Under the pieces are notes generated by a model. The model was not told the DNA's origin, searched no databases, and was given only the letters and a program-made list of their open reading frames with translations. Positions 33,015 to 41,068 of a DNA stretch of 60,771 nt are shown here, in pieces. This DNA comes from UBA1172 sp002457135. GTDB taxonomy: Bacteria > Pseudomonadota > Alphaproteobacteria > Puniceispirillales > UBA1172. The translations under genes and the position numbers were made by a program. Position 1 is the first letter of the stretch, and each line of letters begins with the position of its first letter. The DNA is taken from positions 1 through 60,771 of the forward strand of contig CBFIBR010000011.1 in assembly GCA_965660935.1 (NCBI GenBank). Direction: 5' to 3'.

Positions 33015-34169
33015 ATGACCATGACTGAAACCATCCTCGCCAATGCCCGTATAATCACTGATGACGATGATTTCATCGGCCATATCCGTTTCAATGAAGA
33101 CGGCATCATTGATCTGGGCAAGGGGGCTGATGTGCCGGCGGGGGCGGTGGATTGCCTCGGTGATTACGTCAGTGCCGGCCTGATTGAGCTGCACACCGAT
33201 AATCTGGAACGCCACATGCAGCCGCGCCCCGGTGTAACATGGCCCAAAAAGGCAGCGGCACTGGCGCATGACCGGGAGCTGGCAGGGGCAGGCATCACCA
33301 CGGTTTTTGATGCGCTGCGGGTTGGCTCAATGAGCGATGAGAAAGAACGCACCCACGGCTACAGCAAATACGCCCGTGAGGTAGGGTCGGTGATCCTCGA
33401 TCTGGTGGATAACAAGGTGCTGAAGGTCAGCCATTTTCTGCATCTGCGGGCCGAGCTTTGCACGGAAACCCTCGCCGATGAGATGGAGGAATTCGGGCTG
33501 GAGGACAGGGTCGGCATCGTTTCCCTGATGGATCATACCCCGGGCCAGCGCCAGTTCCGCGATATCAAGAAACTGCGCGAATACCTCAAGGGCAAGCATG
33601 GATACAGCGACCAGGGCGTTGATGAACATTTTGCCACGCTGAAACATCAACAGGCGATCTATGGTGAAAAAAATCGCCGTTTTGCGATTGAAAAAGCAGG
33701 CCAGCTTGGCTCCATCCTCGCCAGTCATGATGATACGACCGAAAGCGATGTCGCCTCATCCGCGTCTGACCGGATCATCATTGCCGAATTTCCCACCACC
33801 ATGGAAGCCGCCCGAAAATGCCGTGATCATGACCAGATCATCATGATGGGCGCGCCCAATATCATTCGCGGCGGATCGCATTCAGGCAATATCGCGGCGG
33901 CCGAACTGGCGGATGCCGGGCTGCTTGATGTGTTGTCATCGGATTATATCCCGTCATCCCTGCTGATGGCCGCGGTCAATCTCGGCCAACGCTGGGGCAG
34001 TATTGCTGAGGGCATGGCAACCGTCACCTCACGCCCTGCCCGGGCCACCGGGCTTGATGACCGGGGCAGCCTGACCCCCGGCAAGCGGCCTGATCTGCTC
34101 CGCTTTGCGGTCATTGATGGCATGGCAGTGGTGCGCGGGGTCTGGACCCGGGGCGTTCAGGTTGCCTGA
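33015..34169 (+). CDS. phnM: RPPn triphosphate hydrolase PhnM
   Basis: The 384-residue amidohydrolase-fold protein has TILANARIITDDDDF, SAGLIELHTDNLERHMQPRPGV (metal HxD), AGITTVFDALRVGSM, SLMDHTPGQRQF, SHDDTTE and GAPNIIRGGSHSGN, the specific PhnM blocks. It removes pyrophosphate from alkylphosphonate ribose triphosphate, giving PhnJ its substrate. The ATG at 33015 is favoured by GGA upstream and family alignment; 33021 is an alternative and the long open frame to 32940 is not needed. It is separated from phnN by the opposite-strand gene, so it must have its own promoter. Its stop codon segment is duplicated behind it. Confidence 0.94.
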   Translation: MTMTETILANARIITDDDDFIGHIRFNEDGIIDLGKGADVPAGAVDCLGDYVSAGLIELHTDNLERHMQPRPGVTWPKKAAALAHDRELAGAGITTVFDALRVGSMSDEKERTHGYSKYAREVGSVILDLVDNKVLKVSHFLHLRAELCTETLADEMEEFGLEDRVGIVSLMDHTPGQRQFRDIKKLREYLKGKHGYSDQGVDEHFATLKHQQAIYGEKNRRFAIEKAGQLGSILASHDDTTESDVASSASDRIIIAEFPTTMEAARKCRDHDQIIMMGAPNIIRGGSHSGNIAAAELADAGLLDVLSSDYIPSSLLMAAVNLGQRWGSIAEGMATVTSRPARATGLDDRGSLTPGKRPDLLRFAVIDGMAVVRGVWTRGVQVA

Positions 34170-34196
34170 TCCGGTTTTACCCTGACCCGGTTTTGC
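34165..34196. repeat. Two 16-bp units spanning the phnM stop codon
   Basis: Units at 34165-34180 (cctgatccggttttac) and 34181-34196 (cctgacccggttttgc) differ at two positions. The first contains the phnM stop TGA, the second a second TGA 16 bp later in another frame. The stop of the convergent SDR gene begins at 34197, immediately after the array. Confidence 0.85.
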
Positions 34197-34994
34197 CTAG
34201 AGGCTTGCGCTCATCCCGCCATCAACCGTCAGTATTGAGCCGGTCATGTAGGAATTGGACGGATCAAGCAGCAGCATCAGGGGCGGGATCAGTTCAGCGG
34301 CATCGGCAATGCGGCCAAGCGCTGTACGCCGGATCAGCTTTTCCCCCGCCGGGCTTTCCAGAAATTCGCGGTTGATATCGGTTTTGATGTAACCGGGGGC
34401 AAGCGCATTTACCCTGATATTCTTGGCCCCCAGCTCAATGGCGGCACTGCGTGTCATCTGGATCAGCGCGGCCTTGCTGGCGGCATAGGCTCCCGTTCGG
34501 GGCAGAGGACGATGCCCGAGGGTTGAGGCAATGTTCACCACAACGCCGCCGCCCCCGGCCTCAAGCGAAGGGGTCGCCGCTTGCAGGACCCAGAGCGCGG
34601 CCAGTATGTTGACCTCAATCAGGTTGCGGGTTTCATCCTCATCACTGGTGTGGAGGGGGTCGCTCATCGCCACCCCGGCATTGTTGATCACGCCGGTGAT
34701 GCTGCGCCCTTCCAGTGCGGACATCAGGCCTTCACGGTCGGTGACATCAGCGATCACGGCCTCATGCACCGCGCCGTCATGATGCGGCAATTCAGCCAGC
34801 AGGCTTTCCATCACGTCCCGGTTTCGGCCAAGGCCCAGAACCGAGCCACCCGCATCAGCCACAGCCCTCGCAAAAACCGCACCCAGCCCCCGTCCGGCCC
34901 CGGTGATAAGGATACGCTGGCCCCTCAGTCGGCGGCCCGCCTCACCGCTGGTTGAGGGTTCTGCTGATGGATGATCATCACCTTTGGTCAACAT
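34197..34994 (-). CDS. Short-chain dehydrogenase/reductase (SDR)
   Basis: The 265-residue protein from the ATG at 34994 has the classical SDR blocks: ILITGAGRGLGAVFARAVADAG (TGxxxGxG), NNAGVAMS, the catalytic Ser in VNIASTLGHRPL, YAASKAALIQ (YxxxK) and VNALAPGYIKTD. It is a cytosolic NAD(P)-dependent oxidoreductase of unknown substrate; ketone or 3-oxoacyl reduction is common. The open frame continues to 35132, but the extra part has no family similarity. The first 20 residues before the fold are Asp/Glu/Pro-rich. Confidence 0.82.
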   Translation of the reverse strand: MLTKGDDHPSAEPSTSGEAGRRLRGQRILITGAGRGLGAVFARAVADAGGSVLGLGRNRDVMESLLAELPHHDGAVHEAVIADVTDREGLMSALEGRSITGVINNAGVAMSDPLHTSDEDETRNLIEVNILAALWVLQAATPSLEAGGGGVVVNIASTLGHRPLPRTGAYAASKAALIQMTRSAAIELGAKNIRVNALAPGYIKTDINREFLESPAGEKLIRRTALGRIADAAELIPPLMLLLDPSNSYMTGSILTVDGGMSASL

Positions 34995-35193
34995 GGCCTG
35001 CGCTCCCTGGAACCTGAAGTCAACATCGTTCAGGGGTGAGCATAACGTCTTGATCAGGGCAAGGCCAGTCCCTGACCTTATAAGGGGGCCTGACACAGTG
35101 ATGGTAAAATTGCCGTCGAACCAGCCCGGCATCAGATCCGGTCAGCGGCTGATAATGCAATGCTGATTTATGCTGGAACAAACCTTGCGATTA

Positions 35194-35199
35194 TATAAT
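35194..35199 (+). promoter_or_regulatory. Candidate -10 box upstream of the barrel gene
   Basis: A perfect TATAAT lies about 58 bp upstream of the TTG start at 35257 within an AT-rich stretch (35188-35235). No good -35 box is placed 16-18 bp upstream. GGAGG at 35247-35251 is the ribosome site. Confidence 0.35.
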
Positions 35200-35256
35200 A
35201 AAAGATTAATATACAGCCCTATACAAATATGAACAATTCTTTCCCCGGAGGCTGTC

Positions 35257-36243
35257 TTGAAACATTTTGTTGTTCCTTTGGTCATGTCCACCACGTTGTC
35301 AATCGGGGGGTGTTCCTATGTTCAGGGCTATTTCAGCACCACTGATGAAGCGTCGATGAAACAGGCCGCGGAAACGGTTGCCGAAACCGTGAAAACCGCT
35401 GCCGAAAACTCGGATAATGCTGAACAGTCCACCATCAGCACGATGTACTCGAAAGCATCCGAGGCGATTTCCCAGACCTTGTCCGAAACGCTGACCGGTG
35501 AGGGTTCCAGAACCAAGGTTTCCATCAGCGCCCAGGATAATGAAGACACCAGCGGCAGTATCCTGAATGTGTCCCGCCTTGGCACTGATACGAAATACAA
35601 GACCGATTTCATTCAGTCGTCCCTCATGGTCAAGCCAAAGCGTTCAACCGTCAATCTCGGTATGGGTCGCCGCTATATTACCGAGGACGAAAGCACCATC
35701 TACGGTGCCAATGCCTTTGTTGATTATGCCCCTGATTACGGGCATCAGCGCGCCAGCCTGGGGGTTGAGGTCAAGCGTTCCGCCATTGAGCTGACCGCCA
35801 ACAAGTATTTCCGCCTGTCGGGGTGGAAATCCGGCAAGAACGGCAAGAATGAACGTGTCATGGATGGCCATGAAATCGAACTCGGTGGCCAGGTCCCCTA
35901 CATCCCGAGCGCGAAGGTGTTCATCAAAAACTGGGAATGGAAGGGTGTATCCAAGATCAAGGGCTACACCTACAGCATGGAGCTGTCGCAACTGCTCAGC
36001 AATCACATCACGGTTGAGGCTGGTGTGAAGGATTTTGATGGCAGCACCGATAGTGAGAATTTCATCAAGCTGTCCTACAACTACCGTTTCGGTGATGATG
36101 GCAAGAGCGCGGAACGGAGCCGTTTCATCTCATCCGAAATGTTCGAGTCAAAATCAATGCGCCCGCATCTTCTGGATGAAGTGAGGCGCAGCAATGAAAT
36201 CGTTTATGAAACCGAATTCTCCACATCCGCCGGAGGGGTATAA
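35257..36243 (+). CDS. Lipoprotein with inverse-autotransporter-like beta-barrel
   Basis: The 328-residue protein starts at TTG with GGAGG five bases upstream, which settles the start. Residues 1-18 form a lipoprotein signal with the lipobox ending at Cys19 (SIGGC). An Ala/Glu/Ser/Thr-rich helical stretch (about 30-85) follows, then from about 115 to 285 a pattern close to the intimin/invasin beta domain: STVNLGMGRRYI, GANAFVDYAPDYGHQRASLG, ANKYFRLSGWKSGKN, GHEIELGGQVPYIPSAKV and FIKLSYNYRFG. Intimin-type proteins continue into an extracellular passenger; here only about 40 residues remain. So it looks like an outer-membrane barrel without passenger. The next gene, one base downstream, encodes a secreted protein that could be its partner. 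Confidence 0.75.
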   Translation: MKHFVVPLVMSTTLSIGGCSYVQGYFSTTDEASMKQAAETVAETVKTAAENSDNAEQSTISTMYSKASEAISQTLSETLTGEGSRTKVSISAQDNEDTSGSILNVSRLGTDTKYKTDFIQSSLMVKPKRSTVNLGMGRRYITEDESTIYGANAFVDYAPDYGHQRASLGVEVKRSAIELTANKYFRLSGWKSGKNGKNERVMDGHEIELGGQVPYIPSAKVFIKNWEWKGVSKIKGYTYSMELSQLLSNHITVEAGVKDFDGSTDSENFIKLSYNYRFGDDGKSAERSRFISSEMFESKSMRPHLLDEVRRSNEIVYETEFSTSAGGV

Positions 36244-36244
36244 G

Positions 36245-37081
36245 ATGCGCATTCTTCTTTCTGTTTTCCTGACCGTATTTATCCTCGGTTTCAATCACGC
36301 TGATGCCGCTGTCTTAAAAACAAATGCTGATGACGGTGATGCATGCAGTGCATCCGCGCCCATGATGACCTCGGGTTCAAGCTGCCGTGCCACACCCAGC
36401 CAATACACCGTTACCATTTATGAAATGGGTGTTTGCACCAGCGACCCGTTCAACGCAGGCACCAACACCGCGATGGACAAGTCAAGCTGCAACACGGTGT
36501 TTGAAAACTCATCCGGTTTCACCAATGATTACGGTGCGTCCATCGGGACAACCGTTGAAATGGAAGGAACCAGCTCACGCCCTGAAGCCGGCACCTATAA
36601 ATACCCCTATATGGTGATGGGGATCACGTTTGTTGTGGATGGCTCCTTCACCTCAAACAGCGTGACCTATTACAGCGATGGTTCAGGGGGTGTAACAACA
36701 ACATCCGGCAGTGCCGCCAGTTACACGGACAACCTGCTGAATTTCGGTGGGCCGAAATGCGTTTCAGGCTACATGGATGCACCCATCAGCGGGGTCGGGA
36801 CCATCAGTGCGTTCCTGACAAACGCATCACTCACCCGGCCTGATGAAGACGACCGCACCCTGTCATCAGGCAATTATGTCTGCACCAACACCACCAGGCT
36901 TGTCGGTGTCATGAACCTCGATAATCCGTTCACAATCACCGAAGACACGATCGGGTTTCAGTACAACTTCATCCTGACGGATTACGGGATACAGTTTTTT
37001 GATGACTCCTCGCCAAACAACATCCCCGACGGGTTTGGCAGCGGTCCGTTTTCAGGTTCGTTCACCATTACCAACCGGTAA
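36245..37081 (+). CDS. Secreted protein of unknown function, partner of the barrel gene
   Basis: The 278-residue protein has a clear signal peptide (MRILLSVFLTVFILGFNHADA) and then a mature part rich in Ser, Thr, Gly, Asn and Asp, with about eight Cys in pairs (for example DACSASAP, SSCRATPSQYTVTIYEMGVC). The beta-rich composition suggests an extracellular or surface protein; I recognise no family. GGAGGGG six bases before the ATG decides the start. It begins one base after the barrel gene's stop, so the two are co-translated. The IYEMGVCTS phrase and a TYKYPYMVMGITFVVDG strand pattern may help to find relatives. A hairpin follows the stop. Confidence 0.7.
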   Translation: MRILLSVFLTVFILGFNHADAAVLKTNADDGDACSASAPMMTSGSSCRATPSQYTVTIYEMGVCTSDPFNAGTNTAMDKSSCNTVFENSSGFTNDYGASIGTTVEMEGTSSRPEAGTYKYPYMVMGITFVVDGSFTSNSVTYYSDGSGGVTTTSGSAASYTDNLLNFGGPKCVSGYMDAPISGVGTISAFLTNASLTRPDEDDRTLSSGNYVCTNTTRLVGVMNLDNPFTITEDTIGFQYNFILTDYGIQFFDDSSPNNIPDGFGSGPFSGSFTITNR

Positions 37082-37095
37082 AACAGGCATAACAG

Positions 37096-37126
37096 GGCAT
37101 GATGCGGGGTGATGCTGCATCATGCC
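37096..37126 (+). terminator. Hairpin behind the secreted-protein gene
   Basis: GGCATGATGC (37096-37105) pairs perfectly with GCATCATGCC (37117-37126) around an 11-nt loop, 15 bp behind the stop codon at 37081. There is no U tract, so it may be a processing or stabilising stem or a factor-dependent terminator. Confidence 0.5.
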
Positions 37127-37270
37127 TCAATTTCGCTTGCAGGTGATACCGCCCTTCGTCACTATATCCATGATCATTTGCCTATCCAGCCCCCCTTATG
37201 CTTCGGGGCCGGGGTATCCAGGGTCAGTATCAGTGCTGCCAATTAAAGTGTAGTTGGGGAGGTTCGGGTT

Positions 37271-38119
37271 ATGGAAATTCAGCAATGCACGCCGGTTATC
37301 GGTGCCGAGATTTCGGGTGTTGATTTTTCCCGGCCGCTCTCAGCCGAAACCCATGATGCGATCTATCAGGCCCTGATTGATCATCTGGTGATTTTTTTCC
37401 GTGATACCGAAATCGCCCCTGAGGCGCATATGGATTTTGCCGGGCAATTCGGCCAGCTGGATGAACCGCATGTCCATTACCCCCATGTTGACGGATTTGA
37501 TCGCATTGTCCGGCTGGAAAACAACGCCGACAACCCGCCCGATACCAACAGCTGGCACACCGACCTGACATTTAAACAGCATCGGCCTTTTGCCTCGGTG
37601 CTGATCGCGCGTGAAATTCCGCCGGTGGGTGGTGATACCCTCTGGTCGAGCTGTTATGCCGCCTATGACCGGTTGCCCGAGGGCATGAAAAACGACCTCG
37701 AAGGCATTGATGCGATCCATGATCTGGGTGATTTCAGGAATGATTTTGCCGGAACCAAAGGCAATGAGCCGGGTGAAGTGCGGCTCAACCAGGCGGTCAG
37801 CCGGTTTGGCCATTCGGTCCAGCCGCTGATCAGCACGCACCCGGTCACAGGACGAAAATTCCTCAATTTCAATGAGAGCTTTGTTACCCATATCGCTGGC
37901 ATGACCACGAACGAATCCAACGCCCTCAAGACCATGCTGGCCAATCACATGAACAAACCCGAGGATCAGGTGCGGTGGCGCTGGCGGGCCAATGACATGG
38001 TGATGTGGGACAACAGGGTGACGATGCATTACGCGGTGGCGGATTACATGCCGCATTACCGCCTGATGAACAGGATAACCGTGGTCAATGATCGCCGGGA
38101 GCAGGCCGGGGTTCACTGA
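37271..38119 (+). CDS. TauD/TfdA-family 2-oxoglutarate dioxygenase
   Basis: The 282-residue protein has IGAEISGVDFSRPL at the N-terminus, NSWHTDLTFKQHRPFASVL (HxD metal pair), PPVGGDTLWSSCYAAYDRLP, STHPVTGRKFLNFNESFVTHI and WDNRVTMHYAVADY with the distal His and, further on, the Arg (YRLMNRIT). This is the TauD/TfdA pattern; substrates of the family include taurine, alkyl sulfates and phenoxyacetates. GGAGG upstream of the ATG supports the start. It opens a plus-strand run with dehydrogenases, so it may generate an alcohol or aldehyde by hydroxylating a C-S or C-N linked carbon. Confidence 0.87.
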   Translation: MEIQQCTPVIGAEISGVDFSRPLSAETHDAIYQALIDHLVIFFRDTEIAPEAHMDFAGQFGQLDEPHVHYPHVDGFDRIVRLENNADNPPDTNSWHTDLTFKQHRPFASVLIAREIPPVGGDTLWSSCYAAYDRLPEGMKNDLEGIDAIHDLGDFRNDFAGTKGNEPGEVRLNQAVSRFGHSVQPLISTHPVTGRKFLNFNESFVTHIAGMTTNESNALKTMLANHMNKPEDQVRWRWRANDMVMWDNRVTMHYAVADYMPHYRLMNRITVVNDRREQAGVH

Positions 38120-38167
38120 TTACAGCCTTTACATGGTATTGGCTTTCGGCATCGTGGGGATGGAAGT

Positions 38168-39295
38168 ATGGCAAAGATACTTGCGCTTGGCGGTGATGGG
38201 ATCGGCCCTGAAATCCTCAACGAGGGGTTGAGGGTTCTTGCCGCTGTCTCCCCCCTCATGGATCTTGAATTTGAGATTGATCACGATCTGCTCCACGGTG
38301 CATCGTATGACGCGCACGGGGTTTTCTGCACTGATGCCGTGCTGGAAAAGGCACGATCGGCTGATGCTGTGCTTGTCGGCGCGGTGGGCGGGCCTGCATG
38401 GGATGATATCCGGCTTGATGGCGGGGCTGAATGCCAGGACGGGCTGATGTACCTGAGGCATCATCTCCAGACCTATCTGGGGCTGCGTCCGGCCCGTGCC
38501 TGGGACCCGCTGATCACGCATACCCCCTTCCGGGATGAGGTTATCAGGGGCGCCGATGTCATGATCCTGCGGGAGATGTGCGGCGGTGCCATGTTTGCAA
38601 CCGAACGGGGGCAACGCTGTGTTGACGGCAAGCAGCAAGGCTATGATATGACCGCCTATGATGAGGCTGAGGTCAGGCGCTTTGCCCGTGGCGGGTTTGA
38701 GCTTGCCCGTCAACGCCGGGGGCATGTTGTCAGCTGCGATAAATCCAATGTCATGGAAAGCTATAAGCTATGGCGGCGCATCGTCAGCGAGGTTGCCCGC
38801 GATTACCCCGATGTGACATGCGATCACATGCTGGCGGATCATTGCGGCTATCAGCTGATGATGCGGCCCGGTGATTTCGATGTGGTGCTGTGCTGCAACC
38901 AGCTGGGGGATGTGTTCAGTGACCTGACCGCATCCTATGCCGGATCGCTGGGGATGCTGCCCTCAGCCTGTCTTGCTGCCTCCCCCGATGATGGGCCTGT
39001 CTTTGGCATTTTTGAAAGCACGTCCGGTTCCGCCCCTGATATTGCGGGGCAGGGTATCGCCAACCCGGTGGGCATGATCCTCTCTGTTGGGATGATGCTG
39101 TTCTACGGGTTTGGCCGCCCTGAGATGTGCCGGATGATTGAGCATGCTGTCATGCAGACGCTGGCTGATGGCATCACCACCCCTGATCTGGGGGGTGAAG
39201 CCCGGTCAGCCGAGATGACCGACGCGATTATACAAAGAATGAATGTGGAGGGGAATGAATGTGAAGGGAATGGATGGGGAGGGCTGGGCCGATGA
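38168..39295 (+). CDS. Isocitrate/isopropylmalate dehydrogenase family protein (LeuB-like)
   Basis: The 375-residue protein has GGDGIGPEILNEGLRVL, LVGAVGGPAWDD, LRPARAW, ILREMCGGAMF, CDKSNVMESYKLWRRIV, and FDVVLCCNQLGDVFSDLTA with the metal Asp, then GIFESTSGSAPDIAGQGIANPVGMI; these are LeuB/IDH blocks for NAD-dependent oxidative decarboxylation of 2-hydroxy-3-carboxy acids. Several positions differ from true LeuB (CCGGAMF-type for LTGGIYFG), and the gene is away from other leu genes, so a malate-, tartrate- or other acid-specific paralogue is likely. The last 20 residues are coded by a repeated segment and overlap the GMC start (ATGA). Confidence 0.8.
   Translation: MAKILALGGDGIGPEILNEGLRVLAAVSPLMDLEFEIDHDLLHGASYDAHGVFCTDAVLEKARSADAVLVGAVGGPAWDDIRLDGGAECQDGLMYLRHHLQTYLGLRPARAWDPLITHTPFRDEVIRGADVMILREMCGGAMFATERGQRCVDGKQQGYDMTAYDEAEVRRFARGGFELARQRRGHVVSCDKSNVMESYKLWRRIVSEVARDYPDVTCDHMLADHCGYQLMMRPGDFDVVLCCNQLGDVFSDLTASYAGSLGMLPSACLAASPDDGPVFGIFESTSGSAPDIAGQGIANPVGMILSVGMMLFYGFGRPEMCRMIEHAVMQTLADGITTPDLGGEARSAEMTDAIIQRMNVEGNECEGNGWGGLGR
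39238..39283. repeat. Three 15-16 bp units at the 3' end of the LeuB-like gene
   Basis: Units at 39238-39253 (aatgaatgtggagggg), 39254-39268 (aatgaatgtgaaggg) and 39269-39283 (aatggatggggaggg) follow each other directly. They code MNVEG, NECEG and NGWGG at the end of the protein, a tail not present in normal LeuB proteins. The GG-rich ends also supply ribosome-site-like sequence for the GMC gene at 39292. Confidence 0.8.
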
Positions 39296-40986
39296 CCAGG
39301 CGCGTTGATTACATTATTGCCGGTGGCGGTTCGGCCGGATGCGCGCTGGCGGCGCGGCTGGCGGAGGACCCCGATACCTCGGTCATGATTATTGAGGCCG
39401 GGGGCAGGGGGCGTGATCTCTTTATCCGCATGCCTGCCGGAAACGGGTTTGTTTTCGGCAATCCGCGCCTTGACTGGGGCTATACCTCAACCCCGCAGGA
39501 AGGCATGAATGGTCGTCAGATTTACTTTGCCCGGGGCAAGGCCCTTGGCGGTTCCTCTATTGTCAACGGCATGATCTACATGCGCGGCATCCCCTCCGAT
39601 TATGAGGGCTGGCGACAGATGGGGCTGGCGGGATGGGGCTATAATGACCTGTTGCCCTATTTCAGGAAGGCCGAGGGGGCGCGTGATCGCAGGGATGATT
39701 TTCACGGCAATGATGGCCCGCTCAGGATTGAGCCAGCCCGGAATTTTGGCATCATGGACCGTGCCTTTATAGATGCGGCTGTTGCCGCTGGCCATCAGGA
39801 AATTGATGATTTCAATGGTGTCAGGCGAGCTGGTGTGGCCCGGGTGGACAGCACCATTTCACGCGGGGTCCGGCAATCCTCGGCGATTGCCTATCTCAAA
39901 TCACCGCCGCCGAACCTTTCCATCAGGACCAACAGCCAGATTGCCCGTATCCTGATGGATGGCAACCGTGCCACCGGGGTTGAAACTGTGACGGGGGAGG
40001 CCTTTTACGCTGATCGTGAGGTGATTGTCTGCCAGGGTGCTTTCGCCACGCCGCATCTGTTGATGCTGTCCGGGATCGGGCCTGCTGATCATCTGGCCAG
40101 CCACGGCATCACGCCGGTTGTCGATCTGCCCGGGGTGGGTGAGGACCTGGCCGATCATGTCGATGTATCGATGCAATACACATCGAAAAGAATGGATTTG
40201 AGCCCGGCCCGCTATCAGCGGCTGGATCAGGCCGCCATGCTGATGGGCAAATGGCTGATGAACGGATCAGGCCCGGGGGGCGGGTCGCTGTTTTCAACGG
40301 TGCTGTTTCATGCCATCGAAGACCCGGCCCTGCCTGAACTTGAGGTTTACATGACACCGATGATCATTGATGAAAACCTTGGCAGCGGCAGTGAGGAAAA
40401 GGCCCCCCTGCTTGACCGGCTTGGCAGGAAACTCCTGGTGCGGGGCCGAAAGGTTGCCCGCCCCGGGGTCCAGATCGATATCAATCAGGAACGGCCCCGG
40501 TCACGCGGCACGGTCAGGCTGGCGAGCGCTGATCCTGTGGTCTATCCCCTGATTGATCCGAATTACCTGTCTGATCCGGGTGATGTGGATGAACTGGTGC
40601 AGGGTGTCAAGGCCATGCGTGAGGTCATGGCACAGCCGCCCATCGCCCAATATGTTGATGGTGAAATCGGGGCCTGGGCCAATGCCAGAACCGATGCCGG
40701 GATCATCCACGCGATCCGGGAGACGGGGTACACCGGCCATCATCCGTGTTCAACCGCCCGCATGGGGGGCGACCATGACCCGATGGCGGTTCTCGATGAT
40801 CAGCTGCGCGTCCGCGGCACCGAGGGCCTGCGGGTCTGTGATGCGGCGGCCATGCCGACACAGATTACGGGTAACCTCTATGCCACGGTGGTGGCGATGG
40901 CTGAAAAGGCTGCTGACATGATGCTGGGTCATGCGCCCTTGCCAGCCGAATATCCTTCCGGTCATGATGGGGATGCAGCATCATGA
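39292..40986 (+). CDS. GMC-family FAD oxidoreductase
   Basis: The 564-residue protein has YIIAGGGSAGCALAARL (FAD), RGKALGGSSIVNGMIYMRG, GAFATPHLLMLSGIGP, GVGEDLADHVDVSMQYTS and the C-terminal HHPCSTARMGGDHDPMAVLD with the catalytic His, then DAAAMPTQITGNLYATVVAMAEKAADMM with the second active-site Asn. It oxidises a primary or secondary alcohol to aldehyde or ketone, passing electrons to quinone. It is clearly less BetA-like than the gene at 13766. The ATG at 39292 overlaps the previous stop; the aldehyde dehydrogenase 82 bp downstream may take its product. Confidence 0.85.
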   Translation: MTRRVDYIIAGGGSAGCALAARLAEDPDTSVMIIEAGGRGRDLFIRMPAGNGFVFGNPRLDWGYTSTPQEGMNGRQIYFARGKALGGSSIVNGMIYMRGIPSDYEGWRQMGLAGWGYNDLLPYFRKAEGARDRRDDFHGNDGPLRIEPARNFGIMDRAFIDAAVAAGHQEIDDFNGVRRAGVARVDSTISRGVRQSSAIAYLKSPPPNLSIRTNSQIARILMDGNRATGVETVTGEAFYADREVIVCQGAFATPHLLMLSGIGPADHLASHGITPVVDLPGVGEDLADHVDVSMQYTSKRMDLSPARYQRLDQAAMLMGKWLMNGSGPGGGSLFSTVLFHAIEDPALPELEVYMTPMIIDENLGSGSEEKAPLLDRLGRKLLVRGRKVARPGVQIDINQERPRSRGTVRLASADPVVYPLIDPNYLSDPGDVDELVQGVKAMREVMAQPPIAQYVDGEIGAWANARTDAGIIHAIRETGYTGHHPCSTARMGGDHDPMAVLDDQLRVRGTEGLRVCDAAAMPTQITGNLYATVVAMAEKAADMMLGHAPLPAEYPSGHDGDAAS

Positions 40987-41068
40987 TCATCATTTACCGT
41001 CAACCGGTATCACTTCAATCAATATGCTCTCAACATGGGGTTAACCTGATCGCAAGGGGCCGTGACCA

